DNA from: CBDDGJ01 sp965227805 | GTDB lineage: Bacteria; Pseudomonadota; Alphaproteobacteria; RS24 | DNA length: 64,000 nucleotides | Direction of reading: 5' to 3' | Assembly (NCBI GenBank): GCA_965227805.1 | Contig: CBDDGJ010000001.1 | Location: 138,438 to 202,437 of the forward strand | In this document: piece after piece, positions 52,885 to 61,697 of the stretch | Position numbering within the stretch: position 1 is the stretch's first letter | Layout of the letters: the number at the start of each line of letters is the position of its first letter | Notes under the pieces: generated by a model | What the model was told of the DNA's origin: nothing | Database searches by the model: none | What the model saw: only the letters and a program-made list of their open reading frames with translations | Translations under genes and position numbers: made by a program

Positions 52885-52899
52885 CTGGCGGAGAGGAAG
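52885..52899. other. attR-like site in tRNA-Ser 3' end
   Basis: CTGGCGGAGAGGAAG covers the last bases of the tRNA (CCA, discriminator, acceptor strand, start of the T arm) and matches 37424-37438 exactly. Confidence 0.85.
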
Positions 52900-52976
52900 G
52901 GATTCGAACCCTCGATGGGCTATTAACCCATACTCCCTTAGCAGGGGAGCGCCTTCAGCCACTCGGCCACCTCTCC
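52886..52976 (-). tRNA. tRNA-Ser(GCT)
   Basis: On the minus strand it starts GGAGAGGTGGCCGAGTGGCT and ends CCTCTCCGCCA; the acceptor stem GGAGAGG/CCTCTCC is perfect, the anticodon loop contains GCT (CCCTGCTAAGG), there is a long class II variable arm and a T loop GTTCGAATC. CCA is encoded. It decodes AGC/AGU. Its 3' end is the integration site of the 15.5-kb element, which restores the gene. Confidence 0.97.
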
Positions 52977-53038
52977 ATATGCCTTTTTAATCGAATTTCA
53001 TAGCATCGCAAGGTTTAATTAAGAAATTTTTTATGCGT

Positions 53039-56000
53039 CTACCATACATCGATAAAATTGCGCTTAACCGGCTTAGCTTTTTTACCAACCGGCATTGTCG
53101 CCAAACCTCTCAATAACCAATGGCGCGTATCTTTGGGGTCTATTACGGCATCAATCTCATGGAATGTCGCAACCGAAAGGGCTTTGCCGTTTTCATAAAA
53201 TGCATTCACCAATTTTTGATAAAGCGCATCGCGCGCTTCTGGCGTTTCCTGTGAATCTAACTCCTTACGATAACCTAACTGCACGGCTCCTTCCAATCCC
53301 ATCGGACCGAACTCACCTGTCGGCCAAGATATAGTGAAATTCGGCACATGAAAACTGCCCATAGCCATAGCCTGCGCCCCTAGCCCATAGCCTTTGCGTA
53401 AACATATCATAAATACCGGCACACTCAGACTTGCCCCAATAACCAGCATAGAAGAGGCGCGGCGCACCGTTGCACGTTTTTCATGTTCCGGCCCGACCAT
53501 AAACCCCGGTGTATCGCAAAGCGACATAAGTGGAACATCAAACGCATCGCATAGCTGCATAAAGCGTGCGGCCTTTTCTGCTGCTTCGGCATCAATCGCA
53601 CCGCCTAAATGATGCGGATTATTAGCAATCACGCCAAAGGCTTTGCCTTCTATACGCATAAAGCCCGTAATCATGCCAATGCCGTAATGCGGGCGTAATT
53701 CCAAAAAGCTATCTGTATCCCCAAGTGCACTGATTACCGCGCGAATATCATAAACCCGCTTTCTATCTTCAGGAATAATATGGCGTAAATGTCGCTGGTC
53801 TATACATGTCCAGCCTGGTTGCGTGCCTTGAAAATAAGAGAGTAGTTTTTTGGTCTGGGTAACGGCTTCGGCTTCATCCGCAACTAAAATATCGACCACA
53901 CCATTTTTGCTTTGCACATCCATAGGCCCGACTTCATCAGGTGCATAGACACCCAAACCTCCGCCTTCAATCATGGCAGGCCCCCCCATGCCGATTGAAC
54001 TATTTTGCGTAGCAATGGTAACATCTGCCGTGCCGAATAATACTGCATTGCCGGCAAAACATCGGCCATTATTCACAGCAATGCGCGGTGCTGTTGCACT
54101 TGCGGCGGCATAAGTTGCGAACGTCATAACATCGAGCGTTGCTGCCTGAATTTTGTTAAAGTCTGTATCGCCCGGGCGCCCGCCGCCGCCTTCTGTAAAG
54201 AACACCGAAGGCACACGCCACTCCGAGGCAAGTTCTAAAACGCGATCGGTTTTTTTATGATTAAATGCCCCTTGTGTGCCGGCCAATACTGTATAATCAT
54301 AAGCAAGCACAGCCGTGCGGGCATGGGGCTCCTCGAATAAATCTCCGTTTACACTGCCAAAACCTGCCACCAGACCATCAGCTGGTGTGTTGGCGATTAG
54401 ATCATCCATATCCCGCCGCGATCTTTGCGCGGCAACAACAAGCTGTCCATATTCTAAAAAACTATCTGCATCGCATAAATCTTCCACATTTTCACGCGCG
54501 GTGCGATTGCCTTGTTGATGCCGTTTTTCGACCTTTTCAGGACGCGCATTATCCAGCGTTTTTTCCAATCGCATATTTAGCGCAGCTAAATCAGGGCGAA
54601 TGTAATCGAGATCAATAGGCTCTGCGTCTCCTGCCTTATCTTGCGCTGCATCATCCGGCTCAATAAATAAAAGGGGGGCACCTTCATCAACCACATCGCC
54701 TATTTCTGCGGCAATTAAACGGATATAGCCGCTCATGGGTGCATTTACAACATGATGCATTTTCATTGCTTCAAAAACAATCAATTCCGCACCAGCACAG
54801 ACATAATCACCCTCGGCGACATTTATATCTAATAATTGCGCTTGTAGCGGCGCGGTAATCTCATGCGTATGGGGCGGTGCTGTGATGGTTTTTATGATAT
54901 TTTGGTCTCGTGCGTCTTCATGCCCCTTTTGGATAAGAGAACGGTGTTGCAAAATTTGGCCGATATTGTCTTCAATATAGCGTGTATGCACATTCCACTG
55001 TGCACAGTCTTTTTGCGCAAGCAAAGCGTGTAAAAAGTTAAGATTTGTCTCCACCCCCTTAACCTCAAATAGCGCGGCGGTGCGGCATGCCTTCTTAATA
55101 AATTTGGTGTGATTATCCCCCGCATCGCGAATAATCAGCTTTGCCATGAGACTATCAAAATGCGGATTGGTTTTTGTGCCCACCCCCATATGACTTTCCA
55201 GCCTTATGTTTCGTCCTGTGGGCGGGGCAAAGCTCGTAAGCGTGCCGCTTTTGGGGCGGATGCTTGCATCGGGCAAAATATCCTCACTGCAAATGCGTAA
55301 TTCGATTGCCTGGCCATGAATATCTGGTGGGGTGCTCAACCCTAAATCGGCGCAGCTTGCCCCTTGCGCGAGGGCTATTTGCGTTTGCACCAAATCAACA
55401 CCTGTTATCTCTTCACTAATGCAATGCTCTACCTGCAAGCGTGGATTACATTCAATAAAGAAAAACTCATTTTTGGGTGTAAGCAAAAACTCCACTGTGC
55501 CTAGGCCCTGATAATTCACGGCGTATGCAAGTTTTTCTGCGGCCTCTAACATCTTCGCGCGTATAGCGGCAGGCAAATGCGGTGCCGGTGCGATTTCAAT
55601 AATTTTTTGGTGCCGTCTTTGTAAACTACAGTCGCGTTCCCATAAATGCGTGACGCATTTCCCATCACCGATTATCTGCACTTCAATATGGCGCAGTTCG
55701 GGCAGATAGCGTTCAACATAAACCCTATTGTCAGAAAAATAGCGTTCTGCTTCTTGAGCAGCTTGTTCCAAAGCCGGTGCAAGAGTGGCTTTATCGGTGA
55801 CGACACGCATACCGCGCCCGCCCCCGCCTGCCGCTGCTTTAATCAGCAGGGGTGCCCCGTCTAAACGATCAAAAAAAGTTTCAGCGTGCGCGATATCGTC
55901 GCACCCTTCAATAATAGGAATATCCAGCTCCTGCGCCAATGCGCGGGCAGCAGCCTTGTCACCCAGCTTCGCTAATATTTCGGAAGGAGCACCAATAAAA

Positions 56001-56302
56001 CATATATTTGTTTTTTCACAAAGTGCCGCAAACTCGGCATTCTCACTGAGCAAACCATAACCAGGGTGAATCGCATCACATCTATGCTTTTGAGCAAGTT
56101 CAATAAGCGCTGCACCATCCAAAAAAGGAGCAGCCCCCAGCCCGTCTAGCGCAATCACCTCATCGCCGATAAGCCTGTGACGACTTGTGGCATCATCCGG
56201 CGTATAGAGCATAAGCGTCTTTATCCCCATATCCGCAGCAGCGTGGGCAATACGCATGGCGATTTCACCGCGATTGGCAATAAGTATTTTCTTAAACGTC
56301 AT
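53039..56302 (-). CDS. Single-chain acyl-CoA carboxylase (BC-BCCP-CT fusion), 1087 aa
   Basis: A biotin-dependent carboxylase with all activities on one chain. Biotin carboxylase about 1-450 (KKILIANRGEIAMRIA, ATP-grasp GGGGRGMRVV, IECNPRLQVEH); biotin carrier domain with EAMKM, Lys514 being the biotinylation site; fused carboxyltransferase beta and alpha halves about 580-1087 (GFGSVNGDLFEEPHARTAVL, SLCDTPGFMVGPEHEKRATV). The order matches single-chain long-chain acyl-CoA carboxylases described from mycobacteria and alphaproteobacteria; substrate preference cannot be read from sequence. Bicarbonate and ATP are co-substrates. It lies 62 bases beyond the tRNA and looks like native chromosome. 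Confidence 0.92.
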   Translation of the reverse strand: MTFKKILIANRGEIAMRIAHAAADMGIKTLMLYTPDDATSRHRLIGDEVIALDGLGAAPFLDGAALIELAQKHRCDAIHPGYGLLSENAEFAALCEKTNICFIGAPSEILAKLGDKAAARALAQELDIPIIEGCDDIAHAETFFDRLDGAPLLIKAAAGGGGRGMRVVTDKATLAPALEQAAQEAERYFSDNRVYVERYLPELRHIEVQIIGDGKCVTHLWERDCSLQRRHQKIIEIAPAPHLPAAIRAKMLEAAEKLAYAVNYQGLGTVEFLLTPKNEFFFIECNPRLQVEHCISEEITGVDLVQTQIALAQGASCADLGLSTPPDIHGQAIELRICSEDILPDASIRPKSGTLTSFAPPTGRNIRLESHMGVGTKTNPHFDSLMAKLIIRDAGDNHTKFIKKACRTAALFEVKGVETNLNFLHALLAQKDCAQWNVHTRYIEDNIGQILQHRSLIQKGHEDARDQNIIKTITAPPHTHEITAPLQAQLLDINVAEGDYVCAGAELIVFEAMKMHHVVNAPMSGYIRLIAAEIGDVVDEGAPLLFIEPDDAAQDKAGDAEPIDLDYIRPDLAALNMRLEKTLDNARPEKVEKRHQQGNRTARENVEDLCDADSFLEYGQLVVAAQRSRRDMDDLIANTPADGLVAGFGSVNGDLFEEPHARTAVLAYDYTVLAGTQGAFNHKKTDRVLELASEWRVPSVFFTEGGGGRPGDTDFNKIQAATLDVMTFATYAAASATAPRIAVNNGRCFAGNAVLFGTADVTIATQNSSIGMGGPAMIEGGGLGVYAPDEVGPMDVQSKNGVVDILVADEAEAVTQTKKLLSYFQGTQPGWTCIDQRHLRHIIPEDRKRVYDIRAVISALGDTDSFLELRPHYGIGMITGFMRIEGKAFGVIANNPHHLGGAIDAEAAEKAARFMQLCDAFDVPLMSLCDTPGFMVGPEHEKRATVRRASSMLVIGASLSVPVFMICLRKGYGLGAQAMAMGSFHVPNFTISWPTGEFGPMGLEGAVQLGYRKELDSQETPEARDALYQKLVNAFYENGKALSVATFHEIDAVIDPKDTRHWLLRGLATMPVGKKAKPVKRNFIDVW

Positions 56303-56363
56303 TTAACCACCCACTGATTGCCTGACGCCCAAGGCCGCCCCCAAACACATATAGGAGGCTCAT
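56292..56363 (-). CDS. Possible 23-aa upstream ORF overlapping carboxylase start
   Basis: MSLLYVFGGGLGRQAISGWL is followed by NDV and a TAA; the last codons overlap the ATGACG of the carboxylase. It may be a translational coupler or chance. The ribosome site is weak. Confidence 0.25.
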   Translation of the reverse strand: MSLLYVFGGGLGRQAISGWLNDV

Positions 56364-56391
56364 TTTTATCCGTCCTTTTTCAGATATATCC

Positions 56392-56919
56392 TTATTGCTC
56401 ATATTTTTTGGCCAATTCTTCCATAAGCTCAAATTCAAAATCGACCACATGCGTTGCATGGAGCATATAAGACGTCTCGGTCCATTCATTGGTGCTTGTT
56501 TCAACTTGCAAAATGCCTTCAACAATAAGTGGCTCGGCATAGCTACGCATGGAGACAGGCGTTTCAAGTTTTACATGTAATGTCTGATTGGGCGGTGGCG
56601 GCGGCACATGAATACATTGCCCCGCACCGGGCACAAGTAAAAATTCAAATACATTCTCACCTTCATAAACCAATGGCACCATATAGCCGGGCAAGATGGT
56701 TGGCGCGCCTTCAAGTTCTGTACGCGTGCTGCGTTCTGCGGCATAGATTTTTTTCTGAAACCCCGCATCATTCCATAAGCTCATATCCATACCGCCTTGC
56801 GGCACAAAGTCATAAGCCGTGGGCGGAATAAGATGCTCCCAATGCGAAACCTTAACCGTTTGTGCCGACACAGCAAGCGGAAAAAACAATGCTACAAACC
56901 AAAGCATAATATAGCGCAT
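56392..56919 (-). CDS. DUF3299 periplasmic protein (ZrgE-like), 175 aa
   Basis: The start at the ATG at 56919 is chosen because AAGGGG precedes it; a GTG two codons upstream is possible. The signal peptide is LWFVALFFPLAVSA-Q. The mature domain (GAPTILPGYMVPLVYEGENV, FLLVPGAGQCIHVPPPPPNQ) is the DUF3299 fold with the invariant Cys-Ile-His-xPPPPxNQ signature, probably metal- or ligand-binding in the periplasm. It is the last gene of a four-gene operon resembling zrgABCDE of Vibrio, a zinc-responsive uptake locus. Confidence 0.85.
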   Translation of the reverse strand: MRYIMLWFVALFFPLAVSAQTVKVSHWEHLIPPTAYDFVPQGGMDMSLWNDAGFQKKIYAAERSTRTELEGAPTILPGYMVPLVYEGENVFEFLLVPGAGQCIHVPPPPPNQTLHVKLETPVSMRSYAEPLIVEGILQVETSTNEWTETSYMLHATHVVDFEFELMEELAKKYEQ

Positions 56920-56933
56920 AATCACCCCTTATG

Positions 56934-58187
56934 TTACATACGAACCATAATACTATCTTGCACCGTATTACGATAGAGTTTAATTGCCGGAATAATGCTT
57001 GCCAAGAGGCTCGCAAATATAATATAGGCAAGCACCCATAAATCTTGTGCTGACCATAAGTGCCCATCTAATACAAGGCCGTAAGTTTCGTTCAGATAGT
57101 AAAGCACAATCTGTAATGCACCGAAACTTAATAGCGTTCCGATTAAACACGCAAACAAAGCGATAAAAAAGGATTCCGCCATCAACATTATGACCAAAAA
57201 TTTGGGCGACGCACCAACGCCGCGCAATATGGCAAGTTCGCGCCTGCGCATATCAAGCCCGGCCATAATCATAGCCAGCATAGCAATAAGCGCAACGGCT
57301 ATGACCATAATATTGATGGTGCGAAACCCAATATCTACCGAAGCCAGTAAACGCCATATTTTAGCCAGAGCAACCCCCGGTAAAATCGCTGTAATTGCTT
57401 CTGCCTCATAATTATTCACACGCCTTTGAAAATGAAATAGCTGTAGCGGATTTTTTACCCCAATAAGCGTGGCACTTATACTTTGCGGTGTAAATGTTTG
57501 GGTCGCGCGCCACGCCTGATTAAGTCTAACTAATTGCTGGCCATTTTGCCAGCCTGCATGCATAGCTTCGATTGCTTCAAGGCTAACCAAAACCGCTTTA
57601 TCATAGGGTGTGCCGGTAGGGGATAAAATACCGCTTATTGTAAAGGGAATATCATCATGATGTGCCTGCCCCAGTTGCGAAAGCCCATGCTGCAAAATAA
57701 TCTGCTCACCACGCTGATAGTGCAAAGCGCGCGCGACATCAGCCCCAATGACGACATCCGTAAGCGCATCAAATGCTGTGCCGGAAGAAAATTCAAGGGG
57801 TTGGTTTTTCCGAAAGCGTAAATTTTCAAAAAATGCTTTGCTGGTGCCGATAACACGATACCCCTTATGGCTATCGCCCAGAGAAATAGGCACGCGCCAG
57901 GCAACCGCCTCATCCTGTGCAAGTTGTTCGGAGGTTTGCCAGGATATATTCGCGCTCGGCGCGCCAATATTAAATATCGTATAGAGCAGAATTTGCACAT
58001 CACTGCCGCGCGGGGCAATGATCAAATCCACGCCCGAAACCGAATTTTCAAAACTTGCCCGCGTTAAGCGCTCGACACTCACCACCCCCAAATAAAGCGC
58101 AATGGATAAGGATAGCGTAATAATCACCAAACCCACAGCAAAAGCACGATTGAGCAATGACTTAAGCACAAGCAAAAGCGGGTTCAT
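56934..58187 (-). CDS. ABC transporter permease, FtsX/MacB-type (Zrg-like), 417 aa
   Basis: It has an N-terminal helix (AVGLVIITLSLSIALYLGVV), a large periplasmic MacB-like domain, then three C-terminal helices (TINIMVIAVALIAMLAMIMA, FFIALFACLIGTLLSFGALQ, DLWVLAYIIFASLLASIIPA), the four-helix FtsX topology. Its start overlaps the ATPase stop (ATGA). MacB/LolC-type permeases use ATP hydrolysis for mechanical work across the envelope; within this locus a role in metal handling is inferred from the neighbours. Confidence 0.88.
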   Translation of the reverse strand: MNPLLLVLKSLLNRAFAVGLVIITLSLSIALYLGVVSVERLTRASFENSVSGVDLIIAPRGSDVQILLYTIFNIGAPSANISWQTSEQLAQDEAVAWRVPISLGDSHKGYRVIGTSKAFFENLRFRKNQPLEFSSGTAFDALTDVVIGADVARALHYQRGEQIILQHGLSQLGQAHHDDIPFTISGILSPTGTPYDKAVLVSLEAIEAMHAGWQNGQQLVRLNQAWRATQTFTPQSISATLIGVKNPLQLFHFQRRVNNYEAEAITAILPGVALAKIWRLLASVDIGFRTINIMVIAVALIAMLAMIMAGLDMRRRELAILRGVGASPKFLVIMLMAESFFIALFACLIGTLLSFGALQIVLYYLNETYGLVLDGHLWSAQDLWVLAYIIFASLLASIIPAIKLYRNTVQDSIMVRM

Positions 58188-58879
58188 ATCGCACGCCTTT
58201 TATTATTTATATCTTGCATAGTCACCACCCTATCGAAAAGTGGCGTTATGCGGGTATCATGGCTTACGACAATCAGACTTTGGCGGGTTTTATCCATTGT
58301 GTCTTGCAGCAATGTAAAAAACTCTTGTGCGTTTTTATCATCTAATGCCGAACTTGGTTCATCGGCCAGCAAAAGCGCAGGCTTACCAATGAGTGCACGC
58401 GCAGCCGCAACGCGTTGTTGTTGCCCGATACTTAGCGCATGTGCTTGGCTATGAGCAAATTGTGCCGGTGGCAAATTAAGCCGCTCAAGCAATGCATAAG
58501 CATCATCTTTGGGCGCGTGGGTAAGACGCGCGCGTCTTTTTCGGCTAAAGCTAACACCAAGCAAAATATTTTCCTCAACACTTAGCCATGGAATTAAATT
58601 TAACGTCTGGTAAATAAGGCCAATATGCTCCCCGCGAAAGCGATCCATTTGCGCGCCTGCATATGTGTGCAATGCATGGTTCAAAATGGTGATCTGCCCG
58701 TTTTGGCACGCAAGCACGCCGCCTATAAGCCCCAGCAGGGTTGATTTACCACTTCCCGACTCGCCCAGAATTAAAACAGATTGGCCTATATCAACCGAAA
58801 ATTCATCAATATGTAGGCGAAATGTATCGCTTTCCGCATAATGATAATCTATATTTTTTATGGTGAGTAATGCGGGCAT
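58184..58879 (-). CDS. ABC transporter ATPase, LolD/MacB-like, 231 aa
   Basis: Walker A GESGSGKST at about residues 37-45, Q-loop YQTLNLIPWLSVEEN, signature LSIGQQQRVAAARAL, Walker B LLLADEPSSALD and H-loop VVSHD are all present. It pairs with the overlapping FtsX-type permease to form a tripartite-style envelope transporter. It is the second gene of the Zrg-like operon, 17 bases after the DUF2796 protein. Confidence 0.93.
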   Translation of the reverse strand: MPALLTIKNIDYHYAESDTFRLHIDEFSVDIGQSVLILGESGSGKSTLLGLIGGVLACQNGQITILNHALHTYAGAQMDRFRGEHIGLIYQTLNLIPWLSVEENILLGVSFSRKRRARLTHAPKDDAYALLERLNLPPAQFAHSQAHALSIGQQQRVAAARALIGKPALLLADEPSSALDDKNAQEFFTLLQDTMDKTRQSLIVVSHDTRITPLFDRVVTMQDINNKRRAI

Positions 58880-58896
58880 ACCTGACTAAAACTGGC

Positions 58897-59403
58897 CTAA
58901 AATTGAACACGCCTGTTTTTAGAATTTAGAATATCAATTTTTGCAGCACCATCACGTAAAGAGATAACTTCTATATCATGCAGGCTTGGGAATTGCTCAT
59001 GCAGCTTAAACTCTATCGTTTCGATTGCACCTGGCGTTTCACAGTTTCCGTTAAAGTCTAGCAAGATTTCAGCGTGATTTCCACTATATGCATATGCAAA
59101 TTGACCTGTATCATATGTGCATTTTGCTGTCATGTTTATGTGCATCCATTGCTTTATATTTTGAAGATAAATATTTGTATTTTCTATTTTTTCTTTTTCT
59201 GATTGTGTTTTGGGCTTATGCTCAAAACCCACCGCGTCTTCTGCAGCAAGTGTTAATGTTCCTGATATAGCGCCCTTAGTAATAATGAGCTTTATATGCG
59301 CGCTTCCATGCGCGTGGGCCTTATGCGCGCGGCGCGCATCTGCCGTGCCTGGCTGCACGCCCGCATATAATATGCAACATAAAAATATATAAACCCACTT
59401 CAT
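58897..59403 (-). CDS. DUF2796 (ZrgA-like) periplasmic metal-binding protein, 168 aa
   Basis: The signal peptide (MKWVYIFLCCILYAGVQPGT, cleavage near ADA) is followed by a His-rich N-terminus (RRAHKAHAHGSAHIKL) that can bind zinc. The core (EILLDFNGNCETPGAIETIE, LHEQFPSLHDIEVISL) fits DUF2796/ZrgA, although it is shorter than typical members. It is the first gene of the operon and probably the substrate-binding component. Zinc regulation (Zur) is likely by analogy, but no Zur box could be identified by eye. Confidence 0.82.
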   Translation of the reverse strand: MKWVYIFLCCILYAGVQPGTADARRAHKAHAHGSAHIKLIITKGAISGTLTLAAEDAVGFEHKPKTQSEKEKIENTNIYLQNIKQWMHINMTAKCTYDTGQFAYAYSGNHAEILLDFNGNCETPGAIETIEFKLHEQFPSLHDIEVISLRDGAAKIDILNSKNRRVQF

Positions 59404-59487
59404 AACTTAATTTGCCTCATGCGTAGATATGCCCGCCACAATCGTGACGGGCATATATTTAGCATAGATGCCTAACGCGATAAATGT

Positions 59488-59967
59488 TTATTTTTCCCAA
59501 TGCGGCTTGCCATGCAACCACCCTTCCATACCATCTTCCGCATGTTTTTTCTTTCTGTCGCGTAATCTTTTGAACGATTTTCTGATTTCACTCTTGGTTA
59601 AAAATTTATCACCATCTGCGTCGATCGCTTTGAAATGTATCATGAGTATATCATCAATTTCAGCCTTGCTAACTGTGCCATCCTTATCCGCATCCATTTT
59701 GGAAAAAATTTTGTCGATATGTACCGTTGCAAGTCCTATCGCTTCTTCCCGTGTTACATTTCCATCACCATCTGTATCGATGCGGACCGGAAAAGGTATA
59801 TTCCCTGCCAAAAACTCCATTTCGCTAATCTTGCCATCATCATTGGAATCTACTTTTTCGAACTGTCGTTTCCCATGTTTATAACCACCCATACCGCCTG
59901 TGCATGCGGCAGTCCCCGTTATAGCCACTAATAAAGCGACTATAGCTGTATAACGAAATTTTTTCAT
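59488..59967 (-). CDS. EF-hand lipoprotein, four calcium-binding loops, 159 aa
   Basis: The start is the ATG at 59967 behind GAGGAG. The signal peptide ends in a lipobox (GTAAC), so the mature protein is a lipidated envelope protein. It has four EF-hand loops: DSNDDGKISEMEF, DTDGDGNVTREEA, DADKDGTVSKAEI and DADGDKFLTKSEI, each with Asp at 1, 3 and 5 and Glu at 12. The C-terminus is basic and His/Trp-rich. A calcium sensor or buffer in the periplasm is inferred. Confidence 0.9.
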   Translation of the reverse strand: MKKFRYTAIVALLVAITGTAACTGGMGGYKHGKRQFEKVDSNDDGKISEMEFLAGNIPFPVRIDTDGDGNVTREEAIGLATVHIDKIFSKMDADKDGTVSKAEIDDILMIHFKAIDADGDKFLTKSEIRKSFKRLRDRKKKHAEDGMEGWLHGKPHWEK

Positions 59968-60046
59968 AATAAGTCTCCTCATAATTATGTATATATATTA
60001 CGTTCGCTTTTTAATAATCCGTCACAATAATGGCAAAAATAGGAAT

Positions 60047-60598
60047 ATGAGCAAAGAAAAGTTTATTTTTTATCCCCTCACAATGGCACATCATACCGCC
60101 TTGTGTGCGATGAATCAGGACGCACGCGTGATGGCGTTTTTTCCTTCCCTTTATAATGCCGAGGAAACAGCCACTTTCATTAAGCGCGTTGAACAACATC
60201 AAGCAGATTATGGATTTTCACTCAATGCGCTTATCCATAATGAAACCCACAAATTTATAGGGTTTGTCGGCCTGCTTAACGTCAATTTTCTCCTGCCGCA
60301 TAATCTGCGCGAACAGCCACCGGTAGAAATTGGCTGGCGATTGGCGCATGAATTTTGGGGATATGGCTATGCACCGCGCGCCGCGCGGCTTTGTCTTGCG
60401 GACGCCTTTATGCGCTATGGGTTATCCGAAGTTATTTCATTTACAGCCATCCAAAACACCCGTTCGCGCCGTGTGATGGAAAAAATCGGTATGTCCACTA
60501 CGCGTGCAGATGATTTTGATCACCCCAAACTTGACAAAACGTATCCCCTATGTCGTCATGCGCTTTACCGTATACAAAAAGAGGAATTTCATCCATGA
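60047..60598 (+). CDS. GNAT-family N-acetyltransferase, 183 aa
   Basis: The start is the ATG at 60047 preceded by AGGAAT; upstream residues in the longer frame are not conserved-looking. It has the RimJ/RimL-like layout: KFIGFVGLLNVNFLLP, EIGWRLAHEFWGYGYAPRAA (acetyl-CoA loop), then FTAIQNTRSRRVMEKIGM. It transfers acetyl from acetyl-CoA to an amine; the substrate is unknown. It overlaps the next gene by four bases. Confidence 0.92.
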   Translation: MSKEKFIFYPLTMAHHTALCAMNQDARVMAFFPSLYNAEETATFIKRVEQHQADYGFSLNALIHNETHKFIGFVGLLNVNFLLPHNLREQPPVEIGWRLAHEFWGYGYAPRAARLCLADAFMRYGLSEVISFTAIQNTRSRRVMEKIGMSTTRADDFDHPKLDKTYPLCRHALYRIQKEEFHP

Positions 60599-61374
60599 AA
60601 ACATCAACGGAACAAATTATTCTCTGGTCCCTAGGTGACTTAATTAGTCCCGATATTTTGAAATATCTGATTATCGTGATGCTTATATCTTTTATCGGTA
60701 TTTATGCGGCCTTGTTTTTTGTGGTGCAAAGCCTATGGGGTATAGAGTTTTCCTTATTCGGAGATAGCTATAGTGGCAGCGGGCTTACGGCGCAGTTAAG
60801 TGCTATGCTAAGTCATATTCCGCTTATTGGGGGGCTACTTGCATGGGCAGCAGGTTTTTTTATATTTATACTTTTTATTATAATCGGCTCTTACTTTTCC
60901 GTAACAATAGGGCTTTTGATTATCAGTTTTTTAACACCTTATATTATAAATACTATATTACGCCGCCGTTATGGGCATATGGTTACAGTGCCCGGCTATG
61001 GCAATTTTATCACTAGCATGGCGAAACTCGCGCAAATCATCCTTATTCATATAGTTATCTTCATTATCGGCATTCCGCTTTTATTTGTCCCCGGAATAAA
61101 TGTGCTTTTCAGCTGGGTCTTACCTTTTAGCATTTTCCGTAGCTTTTTAACCTATGATGTTGGCACCACACTATTAGCAAAAAGCCAGTATAAACAGGCA
61201 ACAGCCTGGCAAAACGGACAGCTTTTGCTGGTGAGTTTTCTAGCCTATTTGCTCACACTTATTCCCTTTGTCGGGCTTATCGCCCCCTTATGCGGTGTTA
61301 TATTGCTCACTAATTATTTTTACGGAAATGGCGATATTCACCCGCTTGAGGAAACCAATATTATTGATCGATAA
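60595..61374 (+). CDS. EI24/CysZ-like inner-membrane protein, 259 aa
   Basis: The ATG at 60595 overlaps the GNAT stop. Several long helices (YLIIVMLISFIGIYAALFFV, FFIFILFIIIGSYFSVTIGL, IILIHIVIFIIGIPLLFVPG, LLVSFLAYLLTLIPFVGLIA) and the VPGINVLFSWVLPF segment match the EI24 domain family, which includes sulfate transporter CysZ. There is no direct evidence for the substrate. Translational coupling to GNAT suggests an operon. Confidence 0.82.
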   Translation: MKTSTEQIILWSLGDLISPDILKYLIIVMLISFIGIYAALFFVVQSLWGIEFSLFGDSYSGSGLTAQLSAMLSHIPLIGGLLAWAAGFFIFILFIIIGSYFSVTIGLLIISFLTPYIINTILRRRYGHMVTVPGYGNFITSMAKLAQIILIHIVIFIIGIPLLFVPGINVLFSWVLPFSIFRSFLTYDVGTTLLAKSQYKQATAWQNGQLLLVSFLAYLLTLIPFVGLIAPLCGVILLTNYFYGNGDIHPLEETNIIDR

Positions 61375-61633
61375 TGCTATAATTGCGTTGCGCTGTTTTG
61401 GTTAGGCGTCCCCATGCGCTTTTTGCCGTGCGCGCTTGATGTGCATTAAAGGCAGCACGGTTTGTAAATTCCTCATACACTGTAAAGCAGCCATGTATTT
61501 TTTCCTCTACCCGAAACACCAAACATCCCGGCTCGGCACATGTCGCTTTTATATGGGCCGGCAAAGCCGCTAAAACTGCATCGCGCATAGAATCGCCAAT
61601 AATAAGCTCACCTGTTAAGATAATTTTTGCCAT
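61361..61633 (-). CDS. Antibiotic-biosynthesis monooxygenase (ABM)-domain protein, 90 aa
   Basis: A one-domain ABM fold: MAKIILTGELIIG, a helix, EPGCLVFRVEEKIHGCFTVY, FTNRAAFNAHQARTAK. Such small ferredoxin-like dimers act in quinone or heme metabolism or are of unknown role. It is convergent with the EI24 gene and overlaps its 3' end by 14 bases. Confidence 0.85.
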   Translation of the reverse strand: MAKIILTGELIIGDSMRDAVLAALPAHIKATCAEPGCLVFRVEEKIHGCFTVYEEFTNRAAFNAHQARTAKSAWGRLTKTAQRNYSIIDQ

Positions 61634-61697
61634 AGTTTTATCTTAACATAGTTTTATGAATCGTGTAGAAAGTTATTATATATAAAGGAGTATTTTC

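Larger units (their letters stand above)
37424..52899. mobile_element. 15.5-kb integrated mobilizable element in tRNA-Ser(GCT)
   Basis: CTGGCGGAGAGGAAG occurs at 37424-37438 and at 52885-52899, where it is the 3' end of an intact tRNA-Ser. Inside are an integrase next to the left repeat, an AlpA-like regulator next to the right repeat, MobC, a relaxase and a VirD4-like coupling protein. No pilus or channel (VirB) genes are seen, so it is mobilizable rather than self-transmissible. A 46.1-51.5 kb part contains genes with in-frame UGA. Confidence 0.85.
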
